Below, in pieces: positions 51,742 through 61,474 of a stretch of DNA of 64,000 bases; within the stretch, counting starts at the first letter, position 1; each line of letters begins with the position of its first letter. A program made the position numbers and the translations under genes. This DNA comes from Mesorhizobium sp. NZP2298. GTDB lineage: Bacteria > Pseudomonadota > Alphaproteobacteria > Rhizobiales > Rhizobiaceae. The stretch is taken from positions 7,018,001-7,082,000 of the forward strand of contig NZ_CP033365.1 of assembly GCF_013170825.1 (NCBI RefSeq). Direction: 5' to 3'. The notes under the pieces are model-generated. The model worked only from the letters and a program-made list of their open reading frames with translations. It was not told where the DNA came from and did not search any database.

Positions 51742-52929
51742 ATGTCTCTCTCCGACTTCGCCTGCAAGAACGCTAAGCCCAAAGACAAGCCATATCGTCT
51801 TGCTGATGGCGACGGGCTTTATCTCCTCGCCCGGAACAACGGCTCCAAACTCTGGCAACTCCGGTACCGCTACCTGGAGAAGGAAAATATCCTCTCCTTT
51901 GGAAAATACCCGCTGGTGTCACTTCTCGACGCGAGAGGAAAGCGCGACGACGCCAAGAGGCTGTTGATCGCCGGCACCAACCCCTCAACCAAACGCAAAG
52001 AGGAGAAGACTGCCGCCATCACGGAAGCACGCACCACCTTCGCCTTGGTCGCCGAGGAGTATGTCACGCGGATGGAGGAACGGGACGCTGCGGCGGCTAC
52101 CATCACAAAAACCAAATGGCTCCTGGAAGATCTGGCCGGCCCACTCGCCAAGCGCCCCATTAACGAGATCACTCCAGCCGAAATTTTCCAACTCCTCCAG
52201 AAGATCGAAAGGAGTGGTCGAAGAGAGACAGCGCGGCGTTTACGCGGCGTAGTAGGCAGCGTCTTCCGCTTGGCGATTGTCACCTTACGGGCAGAGGCCG
52301 ACCCAACCCTACACCTCCGGGGCGCTCTCCAGCCGCCGAAAGTCAACGGTCGTGCCGCTATCACCGATGAAAAGAAGTTCGGCAAGCTCCTGATGACGGT
52401 CGACGAATACGACGGCTGGCCAACCATCAAAGCCGCCCTCCAGTTTCTTGCCCTCACCTGTGTCCGTCCCGGCGAAATACGGGGCGCCACGCGCGACGAA
52501 TTCGACCGAAAGAAGGCCGTCTGGCATATTCCGGCCGAGCGCATGAAGATGCGTGCTCCGCACGACGTGCCACTGTCCAAACAGGCGCTTTCGGTCTTGG
52601 AAGAGGTCTGGCAGTTCTCAGAGGACGGCGGCTTGGTCTTTCCTTCGATCCGCTCCACAAAACGGCCGCTTTCCGAGAACGCCATGAACGCTGCGCTACG
52701 ACGTATGGGCTACGGAAAGGACGAAGTGACCGCCCATGGTTTCCGGGTGACCGCCAGCACCATCCTCAACGCCCGCGACTACGATCCAGACGTTATTGAA
52801 GCTGTCCTGGCGCACCAGGACAAGAACGCCATCCGGCGGACCTACAACCGCGCGACCTATTGGGAGCAGCGGGTGACGCTGATGCAGGAGTGGGGAGATC
52901 TGCTAGACGCGTTAAAGGCGAACCACTAG
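51742..52929 (+). CDS. P4-type tyrosine recombinase (integrase)
   Basis: A 395-residue integrase with the N-terminal DUF4102-type domain (LSDFACKNAKPKDKPYRLAD, GLYLLARNNGSKLWQLRYR), a core-binding domain, and the catalytic domain: arginine in CVRPGEIRG, HGFRVTAS (His-x-x-Arg), the second histidine in VLAHQDKNA, and the tyrosine nucleophile in IRRTYNRA. It starts at the ATG after GGGAGG. P4-type integrases use tRNA 3' ends; the tRNA-end sequence lies just upstream. It resembles the IntS type of symbiosis islands in kind, but identity to IntS needs a comparison. Confidence 0.9.
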   Translation: MSLSDFACKNAKPKDKPYRLADGDGLYLLARNNGSKLWQLRYRYLEKENILSFGKYPLVSLLDARGKRDDAKRLLIAGTNPSTKRKEEKTAAITEARTTFALVAEEYVTRMEERDAAAATITKTKWLLEDLAGPLAKRPINEITPAEIFQLLQKIERSGRRETARRLRGVVGSVFRLAIVTLRAEADPTLHLRGALQPPKVNGRAAITDEKKFGKLLMTVDEYDGWPTIKAALQFLALTCVRPGEIRGATRDEFDRKKAVWHIPAERMKMRAPHDVPLSKQALSVLEEVWQFSEDGGLVFPSIRSTKRPLSENAMNAALRRMGYGKDEVTAHGFRVTASTILNARDYDPDVIEAVLAHQDKNAIRRTYNRATYWEQRVTLMQEWGDLLDALKANH

Positions 52930-53189
52930 TCCTAGACGCATTCCACGATCGATCGCTGTTTTCCGTGTTGGCGTTGACCGCTGCCGATATAGGTACTTGA
53001 GCCGTTCACCCGTCCGCCACGGCGAGCAAGAACGGTCAAGTCCGGGCGGGAAACAACCGTTGGCTGCGGCTGGGCGGCAGGCCGCCATGCGCAGAAAGTG
53101 GCTGGGCCGCATCGCTGCCGTGCCGAAGGAAGAGGGCCAGAGTTTGCCGTGGAGCAGTTAGTTCGTGGGTACATGCTCAACCATTGAGC
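52930..53189. other. Gap after the integrase, no gene seen
   Basis: Unassigned sequence between the integrase and the IS5-type remnant. Confidence 0.3.
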
Positions 53190-53665
53190 CACTTGGGTCA
53201 TATTGACAAATGGCGGCGCCAAAGGCGGATCGACGTGATGTCGATGAAGCCTAGGAATCTTTCTGCGGTTTGGTCGTCGCGAGTGACGACGCAGCGGGCG
53301 CGGACCACGGTGCTGTCGATCATCTGCAGGGCGTCGGGGGCCCAGCCCGCTCTCGTTCAGGGCGTCCATGATCTGGTCCCAGAGCCCGGCCAACGTCCAT
53401 CGTCGGAACTGCCGGTAGACAGACGACCATTTGCTGAACTTTCTGGAAGGTCGCGCCACGGTGGTCCGGTGCGTGCGATCCAGAAAATCCCATCCAGAAC
53501 AAGGCGATGGTTCAGAGGTTTGCGCCGGTTAAGGGCGCGGGCCGCAACGATGATACGCTCATGGAACCCTCATTCTTCGTCCGTCATCAGGTCTCGTGCC
53601 AAGCTGGCCTCCATCGCAGATACCAGCTGAATCACATCCAGTCCGACCCGGGAATCCCTTTTGTC
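53190..53665 (-). mobile_element. IS5-family transposase remnant
   Basis: On the minus strand pieces of an IS5-type (DUF4096) transposase appear in shifting frames: MEASLARDLMTDEE with a TGA where tryptophan is expected, HRLVLDGIFWIARTGPPWRD, then KWSSVYRQFRRWTLAGLWDQ and IMDALNESG. At least two frameshifts break it; the catalytic DDE part is incomplete. Confidence 0.75.
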
Positions 53666-53751
53666 AACACGACCCAGGAGGGGTCACAACGTCGGGCTGC
53701 TGTTTTGTAGCGAGTGCGAATTTGGCCATACCGCAGCTTGATGCACGCAAG

Positions 53752-54657
53752 CTATGCCATTCTCAGATTTAGCTCGCCGCGAGTAAGCTCTGCAACAAAG
53801 TCGACAAATGCCTTGATGGCGCCGTTCATGCGTCGCGTACCCGAATGAACGGCCTGGATCGGAAAAGGCTGCGGGGCGTAGGCGGTCAGGAGAGGCACCA
53901 GCGTGCCCGCGTCGATGTCATCGCAGAATATCCAACGCGGGCCCTGCCCCAGCCCCAAGCCGGCACGCACGGCGGTGTGGACGGCGTCGGCATCGTTCGT
54001 GCGCAGAGCGGCGGAGGGTACGATCTCGACAGGACTCCCGTCGACCTCGAATTTCCAGGTCTTGGAGTTGCCTTGGAACATGAACGGCAGGCAGGCGTGG
54101 TGCTGAAGATCTTCAAGCCCCCGCGGTTTGCCATAGCGTTCAAGATAGCCCGGGCTTGCGACGACCACGGCCGTCACGCTTCCGATTTGGCGCGACAGAA
54201 GGCTTGAATCTGCGAGGTTCCCGATCCGGATGGCCACATCAATGCCGTCCCCGACAAGGTTCAGGTAACGCTCGGAGACTTGGAGATCGATGGAGAGATC
54301 AGGATAGCGCTGGAAGAAATCCGGCAGGTTCGGGACGATGAGCCTACTGGAAAAGACCGCCGGACAGGTGACCCGTAGCCGCCCCCTTGGTGAGGTCTGC
54401 CCGGACCGGATGCGATTCTCCGCCGCGTCGAGATCGGCGAGCATGCCGACGGAGAAGTCGTAGAATTCTTGTCCTTGCTCGGTGATCGTCAGACCGCGGG
54501 AATTGCGCCTGACGAGGATACCTCCAATATGCTTCTCAAGCGCCGACATCTCCTTGCTGGCGGTAGGCTGGACGACTCCTTCAGCCTTGGCCGCTCGGGA
54601 AAAGCTGCCCGTTTCAACAACGCGGACGAAGAGCCGCATCCTGCCGATCTGATCCAC
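53752..54657 (-). CDS. LysR-family transcriptional regulator
   Basis: A 301-residue LysR protein. The N-terminal helix-turn-helix reads FVRVVETGSFSRAAKAEGVV, QPTASKEMSALEKHIGG, then LVRRNSRGLTITEQG. The C-terminal effector domain has GRLRVTCPAVFSSRLIVPNL and VGDGIDVAIRIGNLAD. I place the start at the GTG 54657, five bases after CGGAGG, which gives VDQIGRMRLFVRVVE; the frame from the ATG at 54726 adds an unlikely Tyr-rich leader. It is divergent from the SDR gene and probably controls it. Effector unknown. Confidence 0.85.
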   Translation of the reverse strand: MDQIGRMRLFVRVVETGSFSRAAKAEGVVQPTASKEMSALEKHIGGILVRRNSRGLTITEQGQEFYDFSVGMLADLDAAENRIRSGQTSPRGRLRVTCPAVFSSRLIVPNLPDFFQRYPDLSIDLQVSERYLNLVGDGIDVAIRIGNLADSSLLSRQIGSVTAVVVASPGYLERYGKPRGLEDLQHHACLPFMFQGNSKTWKFEVDGSPVEIVPSAALRTNDADAVHTAVRAGLGLGQGPRWIFCDDIDAGTLVPLLTAYAPQPFPIQAVHSGTRRMNGAIKAFVDFVAELTRGELNLRMA

Positions 54658-54739
54658 GTGCACCTCCGAGACATGAATTCCATATAGGAATTCATAGTAT
54701 TCCATTATTCCGTATTGGAAATACATTTAATCATCCGAC

Positions 54740-55527
54740 ATGACAGAAACGGGCGCCACCGGCAGCCCAACACCGTTCAGAAAGGATTTTGTTTTGGGAA
54801 GGCTCGAAGGAAAGGTGGCCGTCGTCATCGGCGGGACAACAGGCATGGGGCTGGCGACAGCGAAGCGGTTCGCCGAGGAAGGCGCCTATGTCTTCGTCAC
54901 CGGGCGGCGCCAGGACGTGGTCGACGAAGCTGTGCAGGCCATCGGAGAGAGCGCCGCAGGCGTGAAGGGCGATCTAGCCCGCCTCGACGACCTCGATAGG
55001 TTGTTCGAAACGATCGGCCGGCAAAAAGGGATATCGACGTGCTCTTCATCAGTGCCGGCGCCGGGCATATGGGCGAGTTCGTCGCTACGGTCACACCCGA
55101 TGTCTTCGATCACACGTTCAACGTCAACACGCGCGGCGTGCTGTTTGCGGTGCAAAAGGCGTTGCCGATCTTCCGGGACGGCGGCTCAATCATCCTGAAT
55201 AGTTCCATCGCGCATCTGAAGGGGATGCCCGGCGCCAGCGTCTACAGCGCAAGCAAGGCTGCCGTCCGCGCCTTCGCGCGCGGCTGGACGATGGAACTGA
55301 AGGAGCGCAACATCCGTGTGAACGTGATCAGTCCCGGGCCGATCGACACGCCATTCACCCAACCGGCGCCCCAAGCCTGGAAGGACGCGATGACTGCGGC
55401 CGTCCCGCTTGGCCGCTTCGGGCAGCCGTCCGAGATCGCGGCCGCGGCCTTGTTTCTCGCCTCCGACGAGTCGAGTTATATCACGGGCATCGATCTCTGC
55501 GTCGATGGCGGGCTGACGGCAGTCTGA
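54740..55527 (+). pseudogene. Short-chain dehydrogenase/reductase gene with one frameshift
   Basis: The first frame (54740 to about 55030) carries the Rossmann motif in EGKVAVVIGGTTGMGLATAK and FVTGRR. The rest of the protein is in the next frame from about 55030: DVLFISAGAGHMGEFV, then the catalytic YSASKAAVRAFARG and NVISPGPIDTPF, ending in GIDLCVDGGLTAV. A single base is missing near the AAAAAGGG run at about 55021-55030. Repairing it would restore a normal SDR of about 245 residues from the TTG at 54794. It may be a true null allele or a homopolymer sequencing error. It is divergent from the LysR gene. Confidence 0.8.
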
Positions 55528-55562
55528 TGCCTTTCGCCGATCCATCGTGTTGTGCGAGGGGC

Positions 55563-56459
55563 TCAGCCTCCGCGCAACTCCTCGACAACCTCGACGAGGG
55601 CCGCGAGATGGGCGGGCACTGGACGCCGCGCTGGGTAATATAGTTGGAATTCCGGGTTCACCGGCATCCAGTCCTGCAGGACGGCCAAAAGCCGTCCTGC
55701 AGCGATATGTTCCGCGACCTCGGCTTCCGCGACATAGGCCAGTCCGACGCCAGCCAGAGCAGCCCGGGCGATCAGGCCATGATTGTCCAGACTAAGCGAC
55801 CACGGCACATCGGCCTGCAAGACCTCGCCGCCCCGTTCGAACTCCCATTCATAAGGTAGACCACTCGGCCAGCGAATGCGGATACATGTGTGTTCCTGCA
55901 AGTCGTCGGGATGACGCGGGCGCGCGTGCGCCGCGAAGTAGCCAGGCGAGGCGACGACGACGTTCCGCAGACGCCGGCCAAGGGAGACGGCGGCCATGTT
56001 GGGGGGCATCGCACCTTGCGTCCGGACGCCTGCGTCGAAGCCGGACTGCACGATGTCCACCAGCCGACCCTCTGTCACGATGTCCACTTTCACGTCCCGG
56101 TGGCGGCGCAGGACTTCGTTGACAAACGGCACCAGCAACTGATGGCCGCCCGCGATGGAGCAGTTGATGCGCAGCGTGCCCGCGGGTGCACCGTCCACGC
56201 CGCGCGCGACGGCGGTCGCAGCGTGAATTTCGGCCAGAGCCGGGGCGATCGCGCGCACCAACTCGTGCCCGGCCGCGGTCAGATCGACGCGCCGAGTTGT
56301 CCGGTCGAACAGCCGGACGCCCAGTTCGTCTTCAAGCCCGGCCACAGCATTGCCAATGGCGGTGGGCGAGGCGTTCAATTCCCGGGCCGCGGCGCGGAAG
56401 GTCTTGCGGCGGGCAACCGCAACCACGGCTTCGAGTTCGATCAGCTTTGGCGCTCGCAT
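55563..56459 (-). CDS. LysR-family transcriptional regulator
   Basis: A 298-residue LysR protein with LIELEAVVAVARRKTFRAAA, ARELNASPTAIGNAVAGLED and VRLFDRTTRRVDLTAAG as its DNA-binding domain. Effector domain strings include GTLRINCSIAGGHQLLVPF and VVVASPGYFAAHARPRHPDD. It is divergent from the aldo/keto reductase (gap of 137 bases) and likely controls it. Its stop lies 35 bases from the SDR stop, convergently. Confidence 0.86.
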   Translation of the reverse strand: MRAPKLIELEAVVAVARRKTFRAAARELNASPTAIGNAVAGLEDELGVRLFDRTTRRVDLTAAGHELVRAIAPALAEIHAATAVARGVDGAPAGTLRINCSIAGGHQLLVPFVNEVLRRHRDVKVDIVTEGRLVDIVQSGFDAGVRTQGAMPPNMAAVSLGRRLRNVVVASPGYFAAHARPRHPDDLQEHTCIRIRWPSGLPYEWEFERGGEVLQADVPWSLSLDNHGLIARAALAGVGLAYVAEAEVAEHIAAGRLLAVLQDWMPVNPEFQLYYPARRPVPAHLAALVEVVEELRGG

Positions 56460-56596
56460 TATCTTATTTTCCGCGTTTCTGAAAACATCTTTGCTCCAAT
56501 TGTTGAGATAATCAATGCCGCTTAGATAGGGACCGACCGGAGACGGCCAAGCCCGTCCACCGTCCCGATCCTGTCGAGAAACGAGCGGAGAGAAAC

Positions 56597-57634
56597 ATGA
56601 CCGCCAGAGCGGAAGAGACTTTAGGCACGGCCCGGATAATGCTGGGCCACTCGGACATCAGCTTCCGGCCGATGGGGCTTGGTTGCATGGGCATGTCCCA
56701 GTTTTATGGGGTCGCCGACGACAGCCAGTCGGTCGAGACCATCCGTGCCGCGCTGGATCTGGGCGTAAGCTTTCTCGACACCTCGGACTTCTATGGCGCC
56801 GGCAATGCCCTGACCGGCGGCGAGAGCCCGGGGTTCGGACATAATGAAGACCTCATCGGCCGCGCGGTCGCGGGCCGCCGCGAAGATGCCGTCATCGCCA
56901 CCAAGTTCGGCGTCCAGCTCGATCGCGGCGGGGACGGCCCCGGCTTCAGGCTCAATGGCCAGCCCGATTATGTCCGGGAGGCCTGCGAGGCCAGCCTGCG
57001 GCGGCTGAAGGTCGAGACCATCGACCTCTATTACGCCCATCGGGTCGATCCGAACGTCCCGGTTGAGGAAACAGTGGGGGCGATGGCCCGCCTGGTCGAA
57101 CAAGGCAAGGTGCGCGCAATCGGTTTGAGCGAGGCTACGTCGGACGAGCTGCAGCGCGCCCATGCCACCCATCCGATCAGCGCGCTGCAATCGGAATATT
57201 CGCTGTGGGAGCGGAATGTCGAGGCGAACATCCTGCCGGCCTGCCGCGCGCTGGACATCACCTTCGTGCCCTATTGCCCGCTGGGACGGTCCATGCTGAC
57301 CGGGGAGGTCAAGACCGGAACGGCGTTCGGCCAGGGCGATTTCCGCGCCATGGATCCGCGCTTTGCCGCGGACGCCATGGCGTCGAACCTGGCGCCTGTC
57401 GAGGTCCTGGTGGCCCTGGCGGCGGCCAAGGGCGCGACGCCCGGCCAGCTTGCCCTCGCCTGGCTGCTGGGACAGCCGCAAGCGATCGTACCGATCCCGG
57501 GAACCAAGCGCGTCAAATATGTGAAAGAGAACTCCGCCGCGACCAATATCGCCCTCAGCGCGGATGAAATTGCCTATCTCTCAGCGGCCTTCGCGCCAGA
57601 GAAGATCGCCGGCCGCCGTGCCACGACCGCCTGA
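56597..57634 (+). CDS. Aldo/keto reductase
   Basis: A 345-residue NADPH-dependent oxidoreductase of the AKR superfamily. Catalytic residues are visible in FLDTSDFYGAG (Asp and Tyr), VIATKFGVQ (Lys) and DLYYAHRVD (His). ARLVEQGKVRAIGLSEA, ALQSEYSLWERNVE, FVPYCPLGRSMLTG and IVPIPGTKRVKY match the AKR13/yajO-like subgroup that works on aldehydes. The ATG follows GGAGAGAAAC. It is divergent from a LysR gene; substrate unknown. Confidence 0.88.
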   Translation: MTARAEETLGTARIMLGHSDISFRPMGLGCMGMSQFYGVADDSQSVETIRAALDLGVSFLDTSDFYGAGNALTGGESPGFGHNEDLIGRAVAGRREDAVIATKFGVQLDRGGDGPGFRLNGQPDYVREACEASLRRLKVETIDLYYAHRVDPNVPVEETVGAMARLVEQGKVRAIGLSEATSDELQRAHATHPISALQSEYSLWERNVEANILPACRALDITFVPYCPLGRSMLTGEVKTGTAFGQGDFRAMDPRFAADAMASNLAPVEVLVALAAAKGATPGQLALAWLLGQPQAIVPIPGTKRVKYVKENSAATNIALSADEIAYLSAAFAPEKIAGRRATTA

Positions 57635-57876
57635 GCCACCGGGGCGTAGCGGCCCTAATCCGATCTGCCACATGAAGCGATCCGCTCGCTAAGCCCGTTG
57701 AGTGCTGGGCCGCGGCTTTCTCGAAACAACAACAATCAACAAGGAGAACATGCAGAAGGGGTTTAGATACGGCTTCAACTGGAAGGTGGACAGGCTGAAG
57801 CTCAAGCATACCGGAGCGTCCCGGAAGGACCTTGGGCAATCAACGATCACATTCCGTCCCTTATTTGAGCGAATCT

Positions 57877-58863
57877 ATGCGCACAGCGACGCTACTTCGG
57901 GCCAGTATTGGCTTTGCCTTCTTCATCATGCTCGCCGTAGTGCTTTATTTAGCAACTCTGCCGCCGCCGTTGATCGTGCAAGGTCAGGTCTCGGCCGATG
58001 AGATCGACATCAGCCCGCGGGTCTCGGGGCGGGTGACCCGGCTCAATGCCGATGTCGGCGACAGCGTGAAGCAGGGCGGTGTGCTGGTCGAGCTGACCAA
58101 TCCCGAGCTGAGCGCGGCGCTGGCCGCCTCGAAGGCCGCGCTGACCGTGGCGGAGGCCAATCAGCGCAATGTCGAGACGGTCCGGCCCGAGACGGTGACA
58201 GCGCAGAAGGCACAGGTCGCGGCCGATCAGGCCGATGTCGATCTTTCTCAGTCGTCCTACAGCCGCCAGCAGAAGCTGCTCTCGACCGGCAACACGCCGC
58301 AGGCCGATCTCGATCAGGCGACGCGCAATCTGCAGGCGGCACTGAAGAAGAAGGAGGCTGACGAGGCCGAACTCGCCCTGACCATCGAGGGTGCGAGTGC
58401 CGAACAGCGCGCCCTTGCCGAGGCCCAGGTCAAGCAAGTCGCCGCCGCCGTGGCACAGCAGACGGTGGATGTCGACGAGCTTCGCATCGTCGCGCCGATC
58501 TCGGGAGAGGTGACGACGCGGATCGCCGAGCTGGGCGAAAACTTCTCGCCCGGTGCGCCGCTTTATGCACTGATCGATCTGCAGAACAGCTGGATGACCT
58601 TCAACCTGCGCGAGGATTTGCTCGCCGGTCTGAAGGTCGGCGATACGTTCCGGGTCGATATCCCTGCGCTCGGCGCCAAGGAAGTGGCGGTCAAGGTGAC
58701 GGTCATCAATGTCGAGGGGCAATATGCGACGTGGCGGGCGACGCGGGCCACCGGTGATTTCGATCTGCGCACCTTCGAGGTCCGTACCAAACCGGTGGAG
58801 CCGCTGACCGGACTGCGGCCCGGGATGAGCGTCATCGCGCATTGGCATGCGCGGACCAGGTAG
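57877..58863 (+). CDS. HlyD-type periplasmic adaptor (membrane fusion protein)
   Basis: A 328-residue membrane fusion protein. One N-terminal anchor (FAFFIMLAVVLYLATLP), then the biotinyl-lipoyl half (IDISPRVSGRVTRLNADVGD), a long coiled coil (AALTVAEANQRNVETV to ALAEAQVKQVAAAVAQQ), and the second lipoyl half (IVAPISGEVTTRIAELGENF). The start ATG at 57877 gives MRTATLLRAS; the frame is open to 57832. It is directly followed by two permease genes and joins inner membrane export to an outer membrane channel in known systems. Confidence 0.87.
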   Translation: MRTATLLRASIGFAFFIMLAVVLYLATLPPPLIVQGQVSADEIDISPRVSGRVTRLNADVGDSVKQGGVLVELTNPELSAALAASKAALTVAEANQRNVETVRPETVTAQKAQVAADQADVDLSQSSYSRQQKLLSTGNTPQADLDQATRNLQAALKKKEADEAELALTIEGASAEQRALAEAQVKQVAAAVAQQTVDVDELRIVAPISGEVTTRIAELGENFSPGAPLYALIDLQNSWMTFNLREDLLAGLKVGDTFRVDIPALGAKEVAVKVTVINVEGQYATWRATRATGDFDLRTFEVRTKPVEPLTGLRPGMSVIAHWHARTR

Positions 58864-60075
58864 ATGCGGGGGGCCCGGCAGCTTCGTCCTGGTTTCTGGC
58901 GCGTCTTTTTGCGCGAGATCGACGGGCTGCGCCGGCGGCTCTTCCTGCTCGCCCTGACCACGCTGGTGCCGATCCTGCTGATGGTGCTGCTTAGCACGAT
59001 CTTCAGCGCAGGCCTCGCCACGCGACTGCCGATCGGGGTGCTCGATCTCGACGGCTCCGATCTGTCGCGCAGCATCATCCGCGCGGTCGATGCCACGCCC
59101 GAGGCCGCCGTCACCACGCCGGTCAGCGATCTCGCCCAGGGCAAGGCGCTGATCCGGTCGGGGGCGATTCACGGGCTCTTGATGCTTCCGCAGCATCTCA
59201 AGCGCGACGTTTATGCCGGCCGCCGGCCCGATGTCGTGTTCTTCTACAACACCCAGACCCTGACCACAGGCAATACCATCCTGCGTGGCGTCAACGCGGC
59301 GGTTGCCACCGTGGAGGCGGGGATCAAGGTCGCGCTCAGGACCTCCGAGGGGCAACCGGTCGATGTGGCCGAGGCGGAGCTGAGTCCCGTTCCGGTGCAG
59401 GTGAACGCGCTTTTCAATCCGACGCTGAGCTATATCGCCTTCCTGCTCAACACCGTGGTGCCCGCGGTTCTGCAGGTTATCATCGTGACGAGTTCGGCCT
59501 ATTCGGTCGGGCTGGATGTGGAGGCGCCGCACCGGCTGCGCAGTCTGATGCGGCTGGGGGGCGGGCTGCTGCCGGCTATGGCTGGCAAGATCCTGCCCTA
59601 TACTTTGCTGTTTCTCCTGGTGCTCGGCCTCTCCGATATCGTGCTTTTCGGTGTGCACGGCGCGCCGTTGCGCGGGAACCGCGCGCTGCTGGTGCTCGCC
59701 GGCACACTGTTCATCCTGGCTTGTCAGTTCCTCGGCACGCTTCTGGCGCTGGTGCTCAGGCCCACGGCGAAGGCGGTCAGCATCGGGTCGCTTCTGACCG
59801 CTCCGGCCTTCGGTTTCATGGGGATCGGCTTTCCCAGGATCGCGATGAACGGGTTCGCGTTCTATTGGGGCAGCATCTTGCCCGGCACCTGGTATCTGAT
59901 GGCGCGGATCGACCAGACGGTTCGGGGCACGCCGGTAGATCTGTCGCTGCGCCCGGTCCTGGCGCTGGCGGCGATGGTGCTGGTTTTCGCGGGGCTGACC
60001 GCGCTTGTGCTGGAGGTTCGCCGCATCCGGTTGCGGAACGCCGCGCCCCAGCCGCAGTCAGGAGCCGCGGCATGA
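58864..60075 (+). CDS. ABC-2 type permease (first of two)
   Basis: A 403-residue membrane protein of the ABC-2/YhhJ class. Its N-terminal helix (LFLLALTTLVPILLMVLLST) is followed by a large soluble loop with GVLDLDGSDLSRSIIRAVDA, then five to six membrane helices, e.g. TVVPAVLQVIIVTSSAYSVG and ILPYTLLFLLVLGLSDIVLF. It begins just after the HlyD stop and ends overlapping the second permease by ATGA. No nucleotide-binding domain is present in it. Confidence 0.84.
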   Translation: MRGARQLRPGFWRVFLREIDGLRRRLFLLALTTLVPILLMVLLSTIFSAGLATRLPIGVLDLDGSDLSRSIIRAVDATPEAAVTTPVSDLAQGKALIRSGAIHGLLMLPQHLKRDVYAGRRPDVVFFYNTQTLTTGNTILRGVNAAVATVEAGIKVALRTSEGQPVDVAEAELSPVPVQVNALFNPTLSYIAFLLNTVVPAVLQVIIVTSSAYSVGLDVEAPHRLRSLMRLGGGLLPAMAGKILPYTLLFLLVLGLSDIVLFGVHGAPLRGNRALLVLAGTLFILACQFLGTLLALVLRPTAKAVSIGSLLTAPAFGFMGIGFPRIAMNGFAFYWGSILPGTWYLMARIDQTVRGTPVDLSLRPVLALAAMVLVFAGLTALVLEVRRIRLRNAAPQPQSGAAA

Positions 60076-61250
60076 TCGCCGTTCTACGCGCCTGCCGGAG
60101 CGAGCTGTCCCGGATGCTGGCGCTGGCTCCGGTCTTTTCGGTCCTGATCGTCGCCTCGGTGATCTATGCCGGGTTCTATCCCCAGCCCTATCTCAACGAG
60201 GCCTTGCGCAACGTTCCGATCGCTGTCGTCGATCAGGACCGGAGCGCGGCGAGCCGGCGCCTCACCCAAGCGGTCGATGCCAGCGCCGATGTCGCCGTCA
60301 CCGCGCAATTCTTCGACATGCCGAGCGCCGAGCGCGCGGTTTTCGCCCGGCAGATCTACGGCATCCTGCTGATTCCGCAGCATTTCGAGCGTGACCTGCT
60401 GCATGGCAGGCCGTCGCCGGTCGCGGTCTATGGGGATGCGAGCTATCTCCTGATCTATCAGCGGGTGGCAGGGGCGGTGTCGGCCGTGGCCGGGACCATG
60501 GGCGCCGAGGTCGAGACAGCGCGGCTGATCGCCCAGGATGTCGATCCGCGGATCGCGGGTGCCGCCGTCGATCCGATGCCGCTGACCGCCGTGCCGCTTT
60601 TCAACCCCGAGGGGGGCTATGCGACCTATATCCTGCCCGCCGCCTTCGGCCTTATCGTCCAGCAGATCCTGCTGATCGCCGTTTGCCTGCTCGGGACCCT
60701 CCCCGCATCTCAGACACCGGTTGAGCCCGGGGACACCGCCGCGCCCCCAATCGGGGCGGTCGCGAGCGTCCTCGGCAGGCTTCTCGCTTATCTCCTGGCC
60801 GAATGTATCCTGCTGCCGACCTATCTGATCGCCTTGCCCTATCTCTACGGCCTGCCGCATCTGGGAAGCCCGCTGGTCCTGATGGTCTTCGCGATGCCCT
60901 TCGTGCTCGCCATCGGCGGGCTCGGCATGGTCCTCGCACGGATCTTCCGCCACCCCCTCACCGCCCAGCTCGCCACCGCTGCGATCGGGCTGCCGCTGTT
61001 CTTTCTCACCGGCTTCTCCTGGCCCGCCGAGGCGATCCCGCCGGCGCTGCACAGGCTCTCTCTGCTGATCCCCAGCACCTCCGCGGTGCCGGCCTTCGTC
61101 CGCATCACCCAGACCGGTGCCAATCTCGCAGAGGTCAGGCCGGAGTTCCTGACCCTCTGGGGCCTCGCGATTGCCTACGGCGGAGTCGCGATGCTGCTCC
61201 AGCGTGGGGCACGTCCATGGGGCGCGGCGGATCCGCGGCCGAACGCCTGA
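60072..61250 (+). CDS. ABC-2 type permease (second of two)
   Basis: A 392-residue paralogue of the preceding permease with the same layout: VFSVLIVASVIYAGFYPQ, the soluble loop with PIAVVDQDRSAASRRLTQAV, and C-terminal helices (YILPAAFGLIVQQILLIAVC, LGMVLARIFRHPLTAQLATA, GLPLFFLTGFSWPAEAIPP). FSWPAEAIP is a typical ABC-2 signature. The ATG at 60072 overlaps the first permease stop. No ATP-binding partner is encoded nearby, so the ATPase must lie elsewhere. Confidence 0.84.
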   Translation: MIAVLRACRSELSRMLALAPVFSVLIVASVIYAGFYPQPYLNEALRNVPIAVVDQDRSAASRRLTQAVDASADVAVTAQFFDMPSAERAVFARQIYGILLIPQHFERDLLHGRPSPVAVYGDASYLLIYQRVAGAVSAVAGTMGAEVETARLIAQDVDPRIAGAAVDPMPLTAVPLFNPEGGYATYILPAAFGLIVQQILLIAVCLLGTLPASQTPVEPGDTAAPPIGAVASVLGRLLAYLLAECILLPTYLIALPYLYGLPHLGSPLVLMVFAMPFVLAIGGLGMVLARIFRHPLTAQLATAAIGLPLFFLTGFSWPAEAIPPALHRLSLLIPSTSAVPAFVRITQTGANLAEVRPEFLTLWGLAIAYGGVAMLLQRGARPWGAADPRPNA

Positions 61251-61474
61251 GCTTCGCACCTGCCCCCCTGTGCCTGTCGGCAGATGCGGCGCAGCCGCTA
61301 AAACAGTCAGTGTCGGTGATGTGATCTCATAACGTACCCTTTCCCGAGACGATGACGTTCTTCAGCGTGTATATGTGCGAGCCGTCGCGGGGCGCGCTGC
61401 GGGCGGGCATAGTGAAGCCTCCGTCAAATGTGGCCGGCATCGCGCCGTGCGCTGTTCCTGTTCGGAGACGAAAG
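61251..61474. other. Short gap before the regulator gene
   Basis: About 220 bases; no gene or clear terminator seen. Confidence 0.3.

Noticed and set aside
57949..59658. A 569-codon minus-strand frame opposite HlyD and the first permease
   Set aside because: His-, Arg- and Gln-rich with no motif; it mirrors the good plus-strand genes.
60084..61259. A 391-codon minus-strand frame opposite the second permease
   Set aside because: Same reasoning: the plus strand has membrane helices and ABC-2 signatures, while the antisense frame is compositionally odd.
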